DNA from: an uncultured Flavobacteriales bacterium
GTDB taxonomy: Bacteria > Bacteroidota > Bacteroidia > Flavobacteriales_D > Crocinitomicaceae
Direction of reading: 5' to 3'
NCBI GenBank assembly: GCA_913054135.1
Contig: CAJXJK010000012.1
Coordinates: 1-64,000 of the forward strand
DNA: 64,000 nt
A program made the position numbers and the translations under genes. The notes under the pieces are model-generated. The model was given only the letters and a program-made list of their open reading frames with translations, had not been told where the DNA came from and did not search any database. Shown one piece after another: positions 24,726 through 34,410 of the stretch (positions are counted from its first letter, which is position 1; every line of letters begins with the position of its first letter).

Positions 24726-25697
24726 ATGATGGAAGACTCATTTTACATGAAAAGGTGCATTCATCTTGCCAAACTTGGGCAAGGTAATGTTGCGCCAAAT
24801 CCATTAGTGGGCGCGGTGATCATCTTTAATAACAAAATCATTGGAGAAGGTTATCACGAAAAATATGGAGAGGCTCACGCGGAGGTGAATGCTGTAAACT
24901 CTGTTAAAGACAAAACACTCTTAGCAGAATCTACGATTTATGTTTGCCTTGAGCCTTGTGCACATTTTGGTAAAACACCACCTTGTTCTGATTTAATTAT
25001 ACAGCATAAGATTAAAAACGTGGTAATTGGCTGCATAGATAGCTACTCAGAAGTGGCAGGAAAAGGTGTAGCCAAATTAAAAGCTGCCGGAATCAATGTA
25101 AGAACAGGAGTTCTAGAAAAAGAATGCCTTGAATTGAACAAAAGATTCTTCACTTATCACAATAAGAAAAGACCTTACGTAATTCTGAAATGGGCTGAAA
25201 GTATTGATGGCTTTATGGATATAGAGAGAGAGCAAAACCAGGAGGGAGTGCATTGGATAAGTCAGGCTGAAACTAAGCAAATGGTCCATAAGTGGAGAAA
25301 CGAGGAGAACGGAATTGCAGTTGGTGCCAACACTTTTCTAACAGACCATCCTAAACTCACGGTGAGAGAAATTGAAGGCAATTCCCCTACTCGATTTATA
25401 ATAGGAAACATTGGTGGACAAAAAAATAATTACGAATTCAACATTGGCAATGACAAACGTCTTACTGTTCACGAATTGATGGACGAGATTTATAAGCAGA
25501 ATATCCAATCAATTCTCATTGAAGGAGGCGCATCTATTCTCAATCAATTTTTAAAAGCAAAAATTTGGGATGAAGTCAGAATTATCAGGGGTGTAAACAA
25601 AATCTCAAAAGGGTTAAAATCGCCCAAATTGGATATAAAACCTACTGAGGAGTACTCATACGGTAAAGATTTCATTCAAATTTATCTCAATGATTAA
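24726..25697 (+). CDS. ribD: Bifunctional riboflavin deaminase/reductase
   Basis: Riboflavin synthesis enzyme with an N-terminal diaminohydroxyphosphoribosylaminopyrimidine deaminase and a C-terminal 5-amino-6-(5-phosphoribosylamino)uracil reductase. The zinc site is complete: HAEVNA (about residues 51-56) and CLEPCAHFGKTPPC (about 76-89). The reductase half (about 150-323) has VILKWAESIDGFMD, near the substrate and NADPH site. I place the start at 24726 (MMEDSFYMKRCIHLA), 2 nt after a TAATTTCG near-match to the promoter core. An earlier in-frame ATG lies inside xerD. The end overlaps the next gene by 8 bp. Confidence 0.94.
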   Translation: MMEDSFYMKRCIHLAKLGQGNVAPNPLVGAVIIFNNKIIGEGYHEKYGEAHAEVNAVNSVKDKTLLAESTIYVCLEPCAHFGKTPPCSDLIIQHKIKNVVIGCIDSYSEVAGKGVAKLKAAGINVRTGVLEKECLELNKRFFTYHNKKRPYVILKWAESIDGFMDIEREQNQEGVHWISQAETKQMVHKWRNEENGIAVGANTFLTDHPKLTVREIEGNSPTRFIIGNIGGQKNNYEFNIGNDKRLTVHELMDEIYKQNIQSILIEGGASILNQFLKAKIWDEVRIIRGVNKISKGLKSPKLDIKPTEEYSYGKDFIQIYLND

Positions 25698-26553
25698 TTT
25701 AATACTAGGAATCGTTTTCTTCAATGTTATTTTAATCATTTTCAAATTATTTGAAAGATTTAAGGTCGACAATTTACAAGCCATCATAGTTAATTACGTA
25801 GTTGCTAGCTCGCTAGGAATATTCACCTCTAACATTTCCAATCCATTTAATTACATAGTTAATTCTGACTGGATTTTCTACGCATTGATAATTGGAACGC
25901 TCTTCATCATAGTCTTCAACCTATTAGCCACAGGAGCCCAAAAGGTAGGTATGGCTATATCTACTGTGGCGAACAAAATGTCCGTAGTTATCCCGGTTAT
26001 TTTTGCTTTTATCGTTTTTAGAGACACTGTTTCAACATTAAAGGTTACAGGGATATTGCTGGCAATTATTGGTGTTGTTCTAACCTCAACATCAGGTCAA
26101 AAATTAAGCTTTGACAAAAAGTATCTCTGGTTGATTATCATCATTTTTATAGGTCAAGGAATTGCTGATTGTATATTCAACTATGCTCAACACTTTGTGG
26201 TTGAAGCAGGAGATGCTAAAATATTTATTGCAAGTATGTTTATGGCAGCATGCGTAACAGGACTGGTGATGCTTGTACCAAAATTAATAAACGGAACATC
26301 TAAGTTTCAGATCAAGAATATTATTTGGGGAATTGCCCTGGGTGTGCCAAATTTTTTGACAGTCTACTTTTTCTTTCAAGCTTTAGAAAGTAATTTCTTA
26401 GAAGCCTCACAGGTATACCCAATATTAAACATGGGTGTGATTGTTCTTTCAGCTCTGTCAGGATTCATTTTGTTCAAAGAAAAATTAAGCATGTCGAACT
26501 GGCTAGGTATTGCTGTTTCGATTTTAGCAATTGCGGCCATAACTTTTGGATAA
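25690..26553 (+). CDS. DMT superfamily (EamA-type) transporter
   Basis: A 287-aa integral membrane protein with about ten hydrophobic segments in two EamA-like halves. The second half has the usual GLxxGxxNFLTVYFFFQAL and LFKEKLSMSNWLGIAVSILAIA endings. Family members export metabolites, but the substrate is not visible. The start overlaps ribD by 8 bp, so it is translationally coupled; export or uptake of a riboflavin-related compound is possible but not shown. Confidence 0.85.
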   Translation: MINLILGIVFFNVILIIFKLFERFKVDNLQAIIVNYVVASSLGIFTSNISNPFNYIVNSDWIFYALIIGTLFIIVFNLLATGAQKVGMAISTVANKMSVVIPVIFAFIVFRDTVSTLKVTGILLAIIGVVLTSTSGQKLSFDKKYLWLIIIIFIGQGIADCIFNYAQHFVVEAGDAKIFIASMFMAACVTGLVMLVPKLINGTSKFQIKNIIWGIALGVPNFLTVYFFFQALESNFLEASQVYPILNMGVIVLSALSGFILFKEKLSMSNWLGIAVSILAIAAITFG

Positions 26554-26624
26554 ACGGCTGAATTTGAAGTTTGAACAGCAAGTTGAGAATCATTAATTGA
26601 GCTATCTTGCCTAAAAATTACGCC

Positions 26625-27407
26625 ATGAAAAAATTCATATACCCAATCTTAGCAACGGCCATTTTATTCTCATGCTCTGATGCCCAAGAAAGCACTGAAA
26701 CCGCTGAGAAGACTGAAACCATTGAAGTTGAAAAACCAGACTTTGAAACCATTATGTTCGGAGCACCTGACAGTGTGGTAATAACTGCCAATGAATATAA
26801 AATTGATGGCACCTCTCCCACTATTGTTCTTTGTCACCAGGCTCAATTCAATAAGTTTGAATATGATGGGGTTGCTCAAAGGTTAAATGAAAATGGTTTT
26901 AATTGCGTGGCAATTGACCAGAGATCAGGAGGTCCAATTGGAAGTATGCCAAATGAAACCAATCTTGATGCCAAAGAAAAAGGTAAAGAAGTAAGCTATT
27001 TAGACGCTATTCAAGACATAAGTTCTGCTGTTGATTTTGTTTCAGAACGATACAATCAGAAAGTTATACTCTGGGGAAGCAGCTACTCTTCATCACTTGT
27101 TTTATGGGAAGCCATGGCTAATGAAAATGTTGAAGCAGTGGTGTCTTTTAGTCCAGGAGATTATTTTCCAGAACTAGGCTCATTGACAGACTCAATAGTT
27201 AGCCTTGAGAAACCTATGTTTATAACTTCAGGGAATTGGGAAGCATCAGGTATTACAGAGATGCTGGCTAAAAAAGAACTAAATAATAATCAAGTGCAGT
27301 TTATTCCTGAAGAGCAAGGTCATCATGGTTCTAGAGCACTTTGGCCTAACCAAGATGGAGGCGAAGAATACTGGGAAGCCGTATTAGACTTTTTAAACCA
27401 ACTTTAA
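26625..27407 (+). CDS. Lipoprotein alpha/beta-hydrolase
   Basis: A 260-aa predicted lipoprotein: lipobox LFSCSD with the Cys at residue 16, then an acidic, Thr/Glu-rich linker (about 18-40). The body looks like an alpha/beta hydrolase of the dienelactone-hydrolase kind: oxyanion-side segment IVLCHQAQFNKFEY, a nucleophile elbow GSSYSS (GxSxS, not the usual GxSxG), and a late His in EEQGHHGSRALW. The substrate is unknown. It would act on the periplasmic side or outer membrane. Confidence 0.78.
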   Translation: MKKFIYPILATAILFSCSDAQESTETAEKTETIEVEKPDFETIMFGAPDSVVITANEYKIDGTSPTIVLCHQAQFNKFEYDGVAQRLNENGFNCVAIDQRSGGPIGSMPNETNLDAKEKGKEVSYLDAIQDISSAVDFVSERYNQKVILWGSSYSSSLVLWEAMANENVEAVVSFSPGDYFPELGSLTDSIVSLEKPMFITSGNWEASGITEMLAKKELNNNQVQFIPEEQGHHGSRALWPNQDGGEEYWEAVLDFLNQL

Positions 27408-27447
27408 AGGCAACTATTTGCTTATATTAATCGTTTAAATAGTACTT

Positions 27448-27849
27448 ATGAAAATGAAATTTTATAAAAACCTTAAAACCATAGCTTTAACCGCCGGATT
27501 GTTTTTGGCAACTTCAGCTATGGCGGATCCAATTGTTGAATTAGCCGACAAGAAGACAAATTATATTCAAACTGAAACAGGATATGTGCTTAATTTCGAA
27601 TTAAGTGCTACTGCGGCCGAACTAGAAGATATTAAACTTAATATTTCTAAGCTTTCAGATAGAATCAAAATGACAACAGAATTGATTACCGATAATAAAT
27701 ACAAAGTGATTTACACTATCGATCATCAAAATCAACCAGAATATGTTTTTAAAATGATGCTTACTTCTGGATTTAAAGGAATTACTCATAAAGGAGAATC
27801 GCACAGTCTTAATAAGATTGTAGATATATTATATAGTTACCAAGATTGA
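27448..27849 (+). CDS. Small secreted protein of unknown function
   Basis: A 133-aa protein with a signal peptide (cleavage after TSAMA, about residue 26; a second Met two codons in could also start). The mature 107 residues are mixed charged and hydrophobic with no cysteines and no motif I recognise. It is followed by a strong terminator at 27871 and probably has its own transcript. Confidence 0.7.
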   Translation: MKMKFYKNLKTIALTAGLFLATSAMADPIVELADKKTNYIQTETGYVLNFELSATAAELEDIKLNISKLSDRIKMTTELITDNKYKVIYTIDHQNQPEYVFKMMLTSGFKGITHKGESHSLNKIVDILYSYQD

Positions 27850-27870
27850 TTATCGTTTAATTTTAACAGA

Positions 27871-27902
27871 AGGCTTGCAATTCAATTGCGAGCCTTTTTT
27901 TT
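27871..27902 (+). terminator. Rho-independent terminator
   Basis: Arms AGGCTTGCAAT and ATTGCGAGCCT (one G-T pair) and a run of eight T, 22 bp after the stop codon of the small secreted gene. Confidence 0.9.
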
Positions 27903-28143
27903 GCCCTTATTTTTCTTCAGTGAATGCTTCTTTTTTTCAATCTAATTGAGAAGATGTGTCAAAGCAGAAAACAGTGTCTCAAATCGCTTTATAATGCCCC
28001 AAAATCAGCTTTTAGGTTTCAGGTTAGTACTGATTCACAAACACAGCTAAACTCATAGGTGGCCAACTATTACACAAGCCTTGATATCTTTCTTTAATAT
28101 CTAGGATAGAAGGTCATAATAAAGTGATTGAGAAATAAATAAA

Positions 28144-28169
28144 AAAGGCCCTGAATAATCAGGGCCTTT
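28144..28169 (-). terminator. Terminator of giant gene B
   Basis: Perfect 11-bp arms AAAGGCCCTGA and TCAGGGCCTTT with a 4-nt loop, preceded by an A-run that becomes the T-run on the minus strand. It begins 5 bp after the stop codon. Confidence 0.9.
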
Positions 28170-28174
28170 CAATA

Positions 28175-31100
28175 TTACTTAAGGACTGTGACGTGTCCTC
28201 TATGTGTTTGCTTTTTATCTGATAGCTTTTCTCCGAATTCGATTTGCCATACACAAACTCCATCCTTTACTAAGCCGCCATCACCGAAGTGACCGTTCCA
28301 GCCAGTTTCAAAGTTGTATGACTCAAATAAGATTTCACCCCATCTATTAAAGATGGTCATGTGGTAATCATAAGGATCAACCCCTGATGTAAACACAGGC
28401 TTGAAGCTCTCATTAAATAAATCTCCGTCAGGTGTAAAGATATTTGGTACATAGAAGATGATATCTTCATATATCGTGATTACAGCACAAGTATCGGCTG
28501 AACAACCTTCGGCTGAAGTTACAGTTTGACAAACCATTACATCTGTTTCTTCTGTTATATCTGTAAATATTTGAACTGGGTTTTCTTCAGAAGAAGATCC
28601 ACCAGGATTGAAAGTATAAGAATAAGTACTTCCACCTTCAGAGATATTTACAATGCTTACTGTTGGATCAAGTACTGAAGGCTGTGAAGGCTCCCAGTAG
28701 AATCCAGGAACTGGATCTTCAGAAACACAAACTATATCACTAATTGTAGTCGTTCCGTAGCATCCTTCAACAGTAGTTACTTCTAAAGTAACATCATAAC
28801 AACCTGGCACCACATAAGTTGCTGTCGGATCATCACATCCAACATAGGTATCTCCGTTTCCGAAATCCCACGTACAAGTTCCACCAACCATATTTGCAAC
28901 AGTTAAGTTCGTAAAGCCTGTATTAAAGGGTGAACAGCCCAAAGTAGATGTTGGAGAGAAATTGGGTGTTGGATTTTCTAAAATCACAATATCAACCTCT
29001 AAAGTATCAGTCCTATCACATTCATCCACACCAACCATTACAATTGTTTCTGACACCAATGGGAAATGTGTATAAGGATTCACTGTTTCTAATGTATCCA
29101 TAGCTGTACTCAACCATTGATAAGAATAAGTTGGAACGCCATCAACTCCCGACCCAGTCATAGTAACTGAACCACCAGGGCAAATTGTTGCCGAAGTAGG
29201 GGTCACACTAGCTTGGAAAGGTGGGGCTAAAATACCTACACTTCCAATTTCAGTATTTGATGCACAACCATTAAGGTCATAAACTATACAACTGTAATCT
29301 GTTGGAACTGTAATTCCTTGAACTGGATAAAACTGAACAGTATCTGTTAATTCCCATTCATAGTGGTATGACCCAGTTCCTCCAGTAGCATAGGCCTCTA
29401 AAGTTCCAAATCCTCCATAACAGATATCAATTGGTGCAATAGGGGCCAATACTAATTGATCAGGCTCTATCAACTCTATTTGAGTATTTTGAGGGCACCC
29501 ATTAACATTTTCAACAACTACGTCATAAATTCCCGCAGTCAAGCCAACAAATGTATCTCCTGCCTGGAAAGTGACACCATTATCAATACTGTATTGAACG
29601 GCTTGTGCAGAATTAATGAAGATTTCTCCGTCAGCACCACCATTACAACTAATATCAACTCCAGAGATTGAAGTAATAACCACCATTGGAGGCTCAGTTA
29701 AGTTAAAGATTTCTTGTACTAAACATCCATTCGCATCTGTCACATCAACCATATAACCTCCAGCACAAAGACCAGTTGTTGTATTACCTGCAGGTGTTCC
29801 TCCTGACCAAGCATAATTATACACACCAGTCCCACCAGCAACAGTTACGTCAGCATCTCCATCACAAAGCCCAAAGCAACTCACATCATTTGAATTTGAA
29901 GCGGTAACAAGAAGTTCAGCTGGTTCAGCCAAAGGTTCAACAGAAATCGATTGACATCCATTCGCGTCTTGTACAATTACGTCAACATTACCTGCGGCTA
30001 AGAAATCAGCTACATCATTGTTACCGAAACTTGTTCCACCATCAAAGCTATACGAGTAAGGTAAAGTTCCCCCAACCCCATCTAAGTCAATCGCACCAGT
30101 ATTATCTTGGAAACAAAGAAGATCAGTTAGTGCTGCTGAATGATTAAGTACAGGAGGTTCAGTCAAATCAATTACTTGAGTTGCAATACATCCGTTAGCA
30201 TCTGTTACAGTTAATGTGTAATTGCCAGCACATTGGTTTTGGAAAAGTCCAGTAGGTTGACCAGCACCACCAATATCATAAGTTAAACCTCCAGTTCCAC
30301 CATTCGCAGATCCATCAATTTCTCCATTACAGTTTCCGAAACAATCTATATCAATTGTATTCACTGCAATTATCTGAGGTGAATTCTCGCTTGTTACAGC
30401 TACTAACTCATAGTATTGACATCCGTTATCATCTTCAACAACAACATCATAATTGCCAGGTGCTAGACCAGGGAAGTTTGTTCCAGCTTGGAATGTTCCT
30501 CCATTATTGATTGAATATTGGTAAACAGGTGTACCGCCACCTCCAGTTATTGTGATATCTCCATTTGGTAATCCACAAGTAGTTGCTGTTGTTCCAGATA
30601 TTCCGGTCACGGCAGGTGGTTCAGCACAAATTATTGGAGCTGTAATATTACAACCATTGTCATCTTCAACATACAAATCGTAATTACCAGCACACAAGCC
30701 TGTCAAGACATTTGAAGACTGATTAATTGTACCTCCGTCAGAACTATATAAATATGGAGGAGTTCCTCCACCAGCTGTCACATCAATCTCTCCATCACAA
30801 ACACCATTACAACTTACATCTGTAACTGCGTTTACTTGAGTTAACTGAGGTGGTTCAATCAGCAATTGAGTCGTGTTGAACGTACATCCATTATCATCTG
30901 TAACTGTAATATTATAGTTTTGAGCAGATAGACTATTATATAATCCCGTTCCTGAAGGAGTTCCTGATAAATCATAAGTGTAAGGGCCAGTTGCTCCACC
31001 ACCTACTATCTGTATAAATCCTGTGTTATTTTGGAAACATGTTAAGTCTACTGGATTCACAATCACATCCCATACCGGAGGCTCTCCAATTGTAATTGAA

Positions 31101-34100
31101 GTTGCGCCTAAACATCCATTTGCGTTATCCATTGCAACTAAGTTGTATACCCCTGAAGACAATCCATTAAAGACTGCACCAGCTTGGAAAGTTAAACCGC
31201 CATCAATGCTATAAGTGTATGGACCACCATCTCCACCAGTAACAACTCCGAAATCAATTGAACCATCTGCTCCTGCTGGACACAGAGGATCAGCTTTAGA
31301 AGGTGTAAAAGTAACCGTGTCAGGCTCAGCAATATTAATCTCTTCAATTCCAATACACAATCCATTATCCTCAATTGTTACGAAGTGTTGACCAGCACAT
31401 AAAGCGAAGAAAGAACCATTACCCTGTGTACCACCTGTATTAATAGTGTATGTAAAAGGTGGCGATCCGTTCACTTGAGATACTTGAGCACCTCCGTCAC
31501 ATGAACTTTTACATGTAGTTGGGAATTGGAAATCAATAGAAGTAGTCATTATGTTATCTGAAAGTGCAGAGAATACACTGTCGGCACATCCATTATCATC
31601 AACTACATACAATTGATATAATCCAGAGAACAAGCCTCCAAAGAAACCTCCACCTTGTTGAGTTACACCACCATCAATAGAATATAAATAAGGCGCTTGA
31701 CCGTTAGTTGCAATAATCTCAAAAGAACCGTCATTCGCTCCACAGTTAGAAGGGTTATTCGCGATAAAGATAAAATCGAATGAAGGTGGTTCTGTCACAA
31801 CCACTTGATCCGTGAATTGACAACCATTTACATCCTCTACAACCACATCATAAGTTCCGGCCGCTATTCCCGTTTGAGGGTTAGTACCAGAAAAAGTGGT
31901 TCCATTATCTACACTGAACGTGTATCCGCCACTACCACCAGCTGGTGTGAAAGAAATCTCACCATCAGCAAGTCCATTACAAGAAGGTTCTACAAAAGCA
32001 GTACCTGATGTCACTGGAGCAGGTTCAGCAATTGGCTCAACCGAATTGGCTAAACATCCGTTCGCATCTTGAACAACTACATTTACATTACCTGCACAAA
32101 GACCAGTTAAAGTGTTCAATGGCTGGAATGACAAACCATTATCATCAGAATAAGTATAAGGAGGTGTAGCATTAGACGCCGTAATTACAATTTCACCATC
32201 ACAAACTCCATTACATGAAGCATCCGTTATTACAGTCGTGTAAGATAAGGCAGTAGGCTGTCCTATAACAAAATTCACAGTTCCTGTACAACCGTTAGCG
32301 TCCGTTACATCAACAGAATGCGCCCCAGCCGTCACGTTAAAAGTATTTGAAGGTTGATTTGGTCCTGCATCAAGGCTAAACTGGTAAGGAGCAGATCCGC
32401 CACCAGCGCTAATTGTCACAGAACCATTCAAACCACCAGCACATGTTACTGGAGATTGAGCATCTACGAATGGCACAGGTCCTGCAGCTGAAGGAACAAC
32501 TACATTTACCACTTCAGTACAACCGTTAGCATCTGTTACAGTCACTGTATAATTTCCAGAAGTCAATCCAGTAAAATTATTAGAAGCCTGTTGAGCTCCA
32601 CCAATATCATATTGATAAACTGGTGTTCCTCCTCCAGCAGTAACAGTTAACTCTCCATTCGCAGCACCACAAGTTGCAGCAACAGTTGAAGCTTCAACAA
32701 GAGTTACATCTGTTGGTTCATTGACATTGTTACCTGCTAATATTAATTGACAGTTATTGTCATCTTGCATAATCACATTATACAAGCCTGAACAAAGTGC
32801 ATTAAAGGTACTTGGTGCACCAAAGGCACCTGCATTAATATTGTAAGTATAAGGAGGTGTTCCACCGCCTTGTCCTGAGACAACTACTTGACCATCACAT
32901 AATCCAAAACATGAAACATCTGTTGGTGTCGCCGTTCCTGCCAAAGCCGTTGGCTCTGTTATATCAACATTCGCCACAGCAACACATCCAATATTATCTG
33001 TTAAGGTAACCGTATAGCTTCCTGCAGGTAAGTTGGTAGCAGTTTGAGAAGTTTGACCTCCTCCTGACCATACATATGAGAATGGTGCTGAACCTGTTGG
33101 GTTCGCAGTTGTAGTTCCTGAATTATCTCCATTACAAAGCAAGTCGGTTCCTACCGCAGTAACTGCACAACATGTTGGGCCAACTCCTATTACAAAGACA
33201 CCATCATAGGTACATCCACTCGCATCCGTTACCGTATAAGTATAATTTCCTGGAGGTAAACCAGTAAAGTTAGCTACTCCTCCTCCTGTATTTGGCTCGA
33301 CAAAACTTTGGTTTGAAGGCCCTGCAATATCAACTGTATAAGGACCAGAACCCGGAGCATTATCAATAGTTACTGAACCATCATTTGCGCCATCACAAGT
33401 TTCATCAACCGGCGCAACTGCTGGCGGCGGTAAAGGATTATAAGTCACCGTCACATCATCTGTCTCAATAATTTGAACTCCATCACATCTTGTATAAGTC
33501 ACCTCAGCAGTATAGGTTGTTGAAGTCCCTGCCGGACAAACATTAATATTATTTCCAGATCCTAACAAAGTAGCACCTTCATACCAGTCTACAGTGTAAA
33601 TCGGCGCTCCGTTTGGAGTAAATCTCCATCCTTCTGGAGTATTTACAGTCCATGTCCCAGGATTACAGTTACGTCCTGGAGCCGCAATACCAGCAGTTCC
33701 AGTTTCATTTTGAATTCCGATAATTGCATGACCACCATTCCATCCTGTACAAGTTGGTTTACTTTCGACATAGACATCAATCACATTTGTAGTTTCATAC
33801 AAAACCATCATACTTCTGGTTTGATCTCCGTTACATGAAAAATGACAAACATTATTAAAAGAAACCACAAAAATTCTACACGGAGCAGATCCAAGTAAAT
33901 ACCACCTAATACTGCCACACACTGAGGGATCAATATCATGAAGGACTCCAAAAATATCACCATCATCATTTAGCGCATTACTTGGGCAATTGGCTGTAAA
34001 ATTCCAAGGTTGTCCACCACCACCTCCGGCTGGACCCAAATCAATTGCACCATTGGAACCTACTTTACAAGTTGTGTATGTATTTCCGTAATAACAGAAA

Positions 34101-34390
34101 GGGAATGGTAAGTTAATTACACTTGACCAAACGTCATCTGTGCCTGCAGATACCGCGGTACCACCTGCTTGATTATATGCAATTGGTGGCGCATGAGGGA
34201 TTGAACCTACAGTATAGGTGTTCGTTGCTCCCGCGTGAAAAGGCACTGCTGTTAAATCAACACAGTTTTGAGAACAAGGCACTGCTTGATCTAGTCCTGC
34301 ATCCACGGTTGGGCAACCTGGGAATTGTGTAAAGGCAAAAGTGCTAGAAATAGCTAAAGTTGCGGTTAAGAGGGCTTTTTTAAAATTCAT
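28175..34390 (-). CDS. Giant SprB-repeat surface protein B with CHU_C sorting domain
   Basis: A secreted protein of 2071 aa, colinear paralogue of the protein at 9966-16103. The signal peptide covers residues 1-21. The N-terminal domain differs from A: residues about 40-260 resemble a nidogen-like or plasma-membrane-surface domain (LPFPFCYYGNTYTTCKVGSNG, GWRFTPNG). About 18 SprB-type repeats follow (about 318-1720) in the same order as in A, then Ig/PKD-like domains (CTWDFGNGDTY). The CHU_C type B T9SS domain ends in the same GHVTVLK tail as A. The CHU_C domain has a Cys (DGVCVW) where A has Tyr. It is presumably a second cell-surface adhesin. It has no adjacent PorP gene and appears monocistronic, with an ECF-like promoter at 34411-34437. 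Confidence 0.93.
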   Translation of the reverse strand: MNFKKALLTATLAISSTFAFTQFPGCPTVDAGLDQAVPCSQNCVDLTAVPFHAGATNTYTVGSIPHAPPIAYNQAGGTAVSAGTDDVWSSVINLPFPFCYYGNTYTTCKVGSNGAIDLGPAGGGGGQPWNFTANCPSNALNDDGDIFGVLHDIDPSVCGSIRWYLLGSAPCRIFVVSFNNVCHFSCNGDQTRSMMVLYETTNVIDVYVESKPTCTGWNGGHAIIGIQNETGTAGIAAPGRNCNPGTWTVNTPEGWRFTPNGAPIYTVDWYEGATLLGSGNNINVCPAGTSTTYTAEVTYTRCDGVQIIETDDVTVTYNPLPPPAVAPVDETCDGANDGSVTIDNAPGSGPYTVDIAGPSNQSFVEPNTGGGVANFTGLPPGNYTYTVTDASGCTYDGVFVIGVGPTCCAVTAVGTDLLCNGDNSGTTTANPTGSAPFSYVWSGGGQTSQTATNLPAGSYTVTLTDNIGCVAVANVDITEPTALAGTATPTDVSCFGLCDGQVVVSGQGGGTPPYTYNINAGAFGAPSTFNALCSGLYNVIMQDDNNCQLILAGNNVNEPTDVTLVEASTVAATCGAANGELTVTAGGGTPVYQYDIGGAQQASNNFTGLTSGNYTVTVTDANGCTEVVNVVVPSAAGPVPFVDAQSPVTCAGGLNGSVTISAGGGSAPYQFSLDAGPNQPSNTFNVTAGAHSVDVTDANGCTGTVNFVIGQPTALSYTTVITDASCNGVCDGEIVITASNATPPYTYSDDNGLSFQPLNTLTGLCAGNVNVVVQDANGCLANSVEPIAEPAPVTSGTAFVEPSCNGLADGEISFTPAGGSGGYTFSVDNGTTFSGTNPQTGIAAGTYDVVVEDVNGCQFTDQVVVTEPPSFDFIFIANNPSNCGANDGSFEIIATNGQAPYLYSIDGGVTQQGGGFFGGLFSGLYQLYVVDDNGCADSVFSALSDNIMTTSIDFQFPTTCKSSCDGGAQVSQVNGSPPFTYTINTGGTQGNGSFFALCAGQHFVTIEDNGLCIGIEEINIAEPDTVTFTPSKADPLCPAGADGSIDFGVVTGGDGGPYTYSIDGGLTFQAGAVFNGLSSGVYNLVAMDNANGCLGATSITIGEPPVWDVIVNPVDLTCFQNNTGFIQIVGGGATGPYTYDLSGTPSGTGLYNSLSAQNYNITVTDDNGCTFNTTQLLIEPPQLTQVNAVTDVSCNGVCDGEIDVTAGGGTPPYLYSSDGGTINQSSNVLTGLCAGNYDLYVEDDNGCNITAPIICAEPPAVTGISGTTATTCGLPNGDITITGGGGTPVYQYSINNGGTFQAGTNFPGLAPGNYDVVVEDDNGCQYYELVAVTSENSPQIIAVNTIDIDCFGNCNGEIDGSANGGTGGLTYDIGGAGQPTGLFQNQCAGNYTLTVTDANGCIATQVIDLTEPPVLNHSAALTDLLCFQDNTGAIDLDGVGGTLPYSYSFDGGTSFGNNDVADFLAAGNVDVIVQDANGCQSISVEPLAEPAELLVTASNSNDVSCFGLCDGDADVTVAGGTGVYNYAWSGGTPAGNTTTGLCAGGYMVDVTDANGCLVQEIFNLTEPPMVVITSISGVDISCNGGADGEIFINSAQAVQYSIDNGVTFQAGDTFVGLTAGIYDVVVENVNGCPQNTQIELIEPDQLVLAPIAPIDICYGGFGTLEAYATGGTGSYHYEWELTDTVQFYPVQGITVPTDYSCIVYDLNGCASNTEIGSVGILAPPFQASVTPTSATICPGGSVTMTGSGVDGVPTYSYQWLSTAMDTLETVNPYTHFPLVSETIVMVGVDECDRTDTLEVDIVILENPTPNFSPTSTLGCSPFNTGFTNLTVANMVGGTCTWDFGNGDTYVGCDDPTATYVVPGCYDVTLEVTTVEGCYGTTTISDIVCVSEDPVPGFYWEPSQPSVLDPTVSIVNISEGGSTYSYTFNPGGSSSEENPVQIFTDITEETDVMVCQTVTSAEGCSADTCAVITIYEDIIFYVPNIFTPDGDLFNESFKPVFTSGVDPYDYHMTIFNRWGEILFESYNFETGWNGHFGDGGLVKDGVCVWQIEFGEKLSDKKQTHRGHVTVLK
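29220..33440 (-). repeat. SprB-type repeat array of protein B
   Basis: About 18 units with the same Cys-x-Gly...Asp-Gly, Pro-Tyr-x-Tyr, Asn-Gly-Cys pattern, in register with array A. Edges are approximate. Confidence 0.85.
31371..31564 (-). repeat. 194-bp block identical to 13219-13412
   Basis: Perfect copy of the block in giant gene A, bounded by mismatches at 31370 and 31565. DNA on either side is clearly less similar. Confidence 0.93.
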
Positions 34391-34410
34391 AGATACTAGT
34401 TTCTTGTCGC

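Larger units (their letters stand above)
27850..28174. other. Intergenic region before giant gene B (3' ends of both neighbours)
   Basis: This 325-bp gap holds a plus-strand terminator (27871-27902) and a terminator for giant gene B (28144-28169). The roughly 240 bp between them show no gene or clear structure. Confidence 0.6.
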
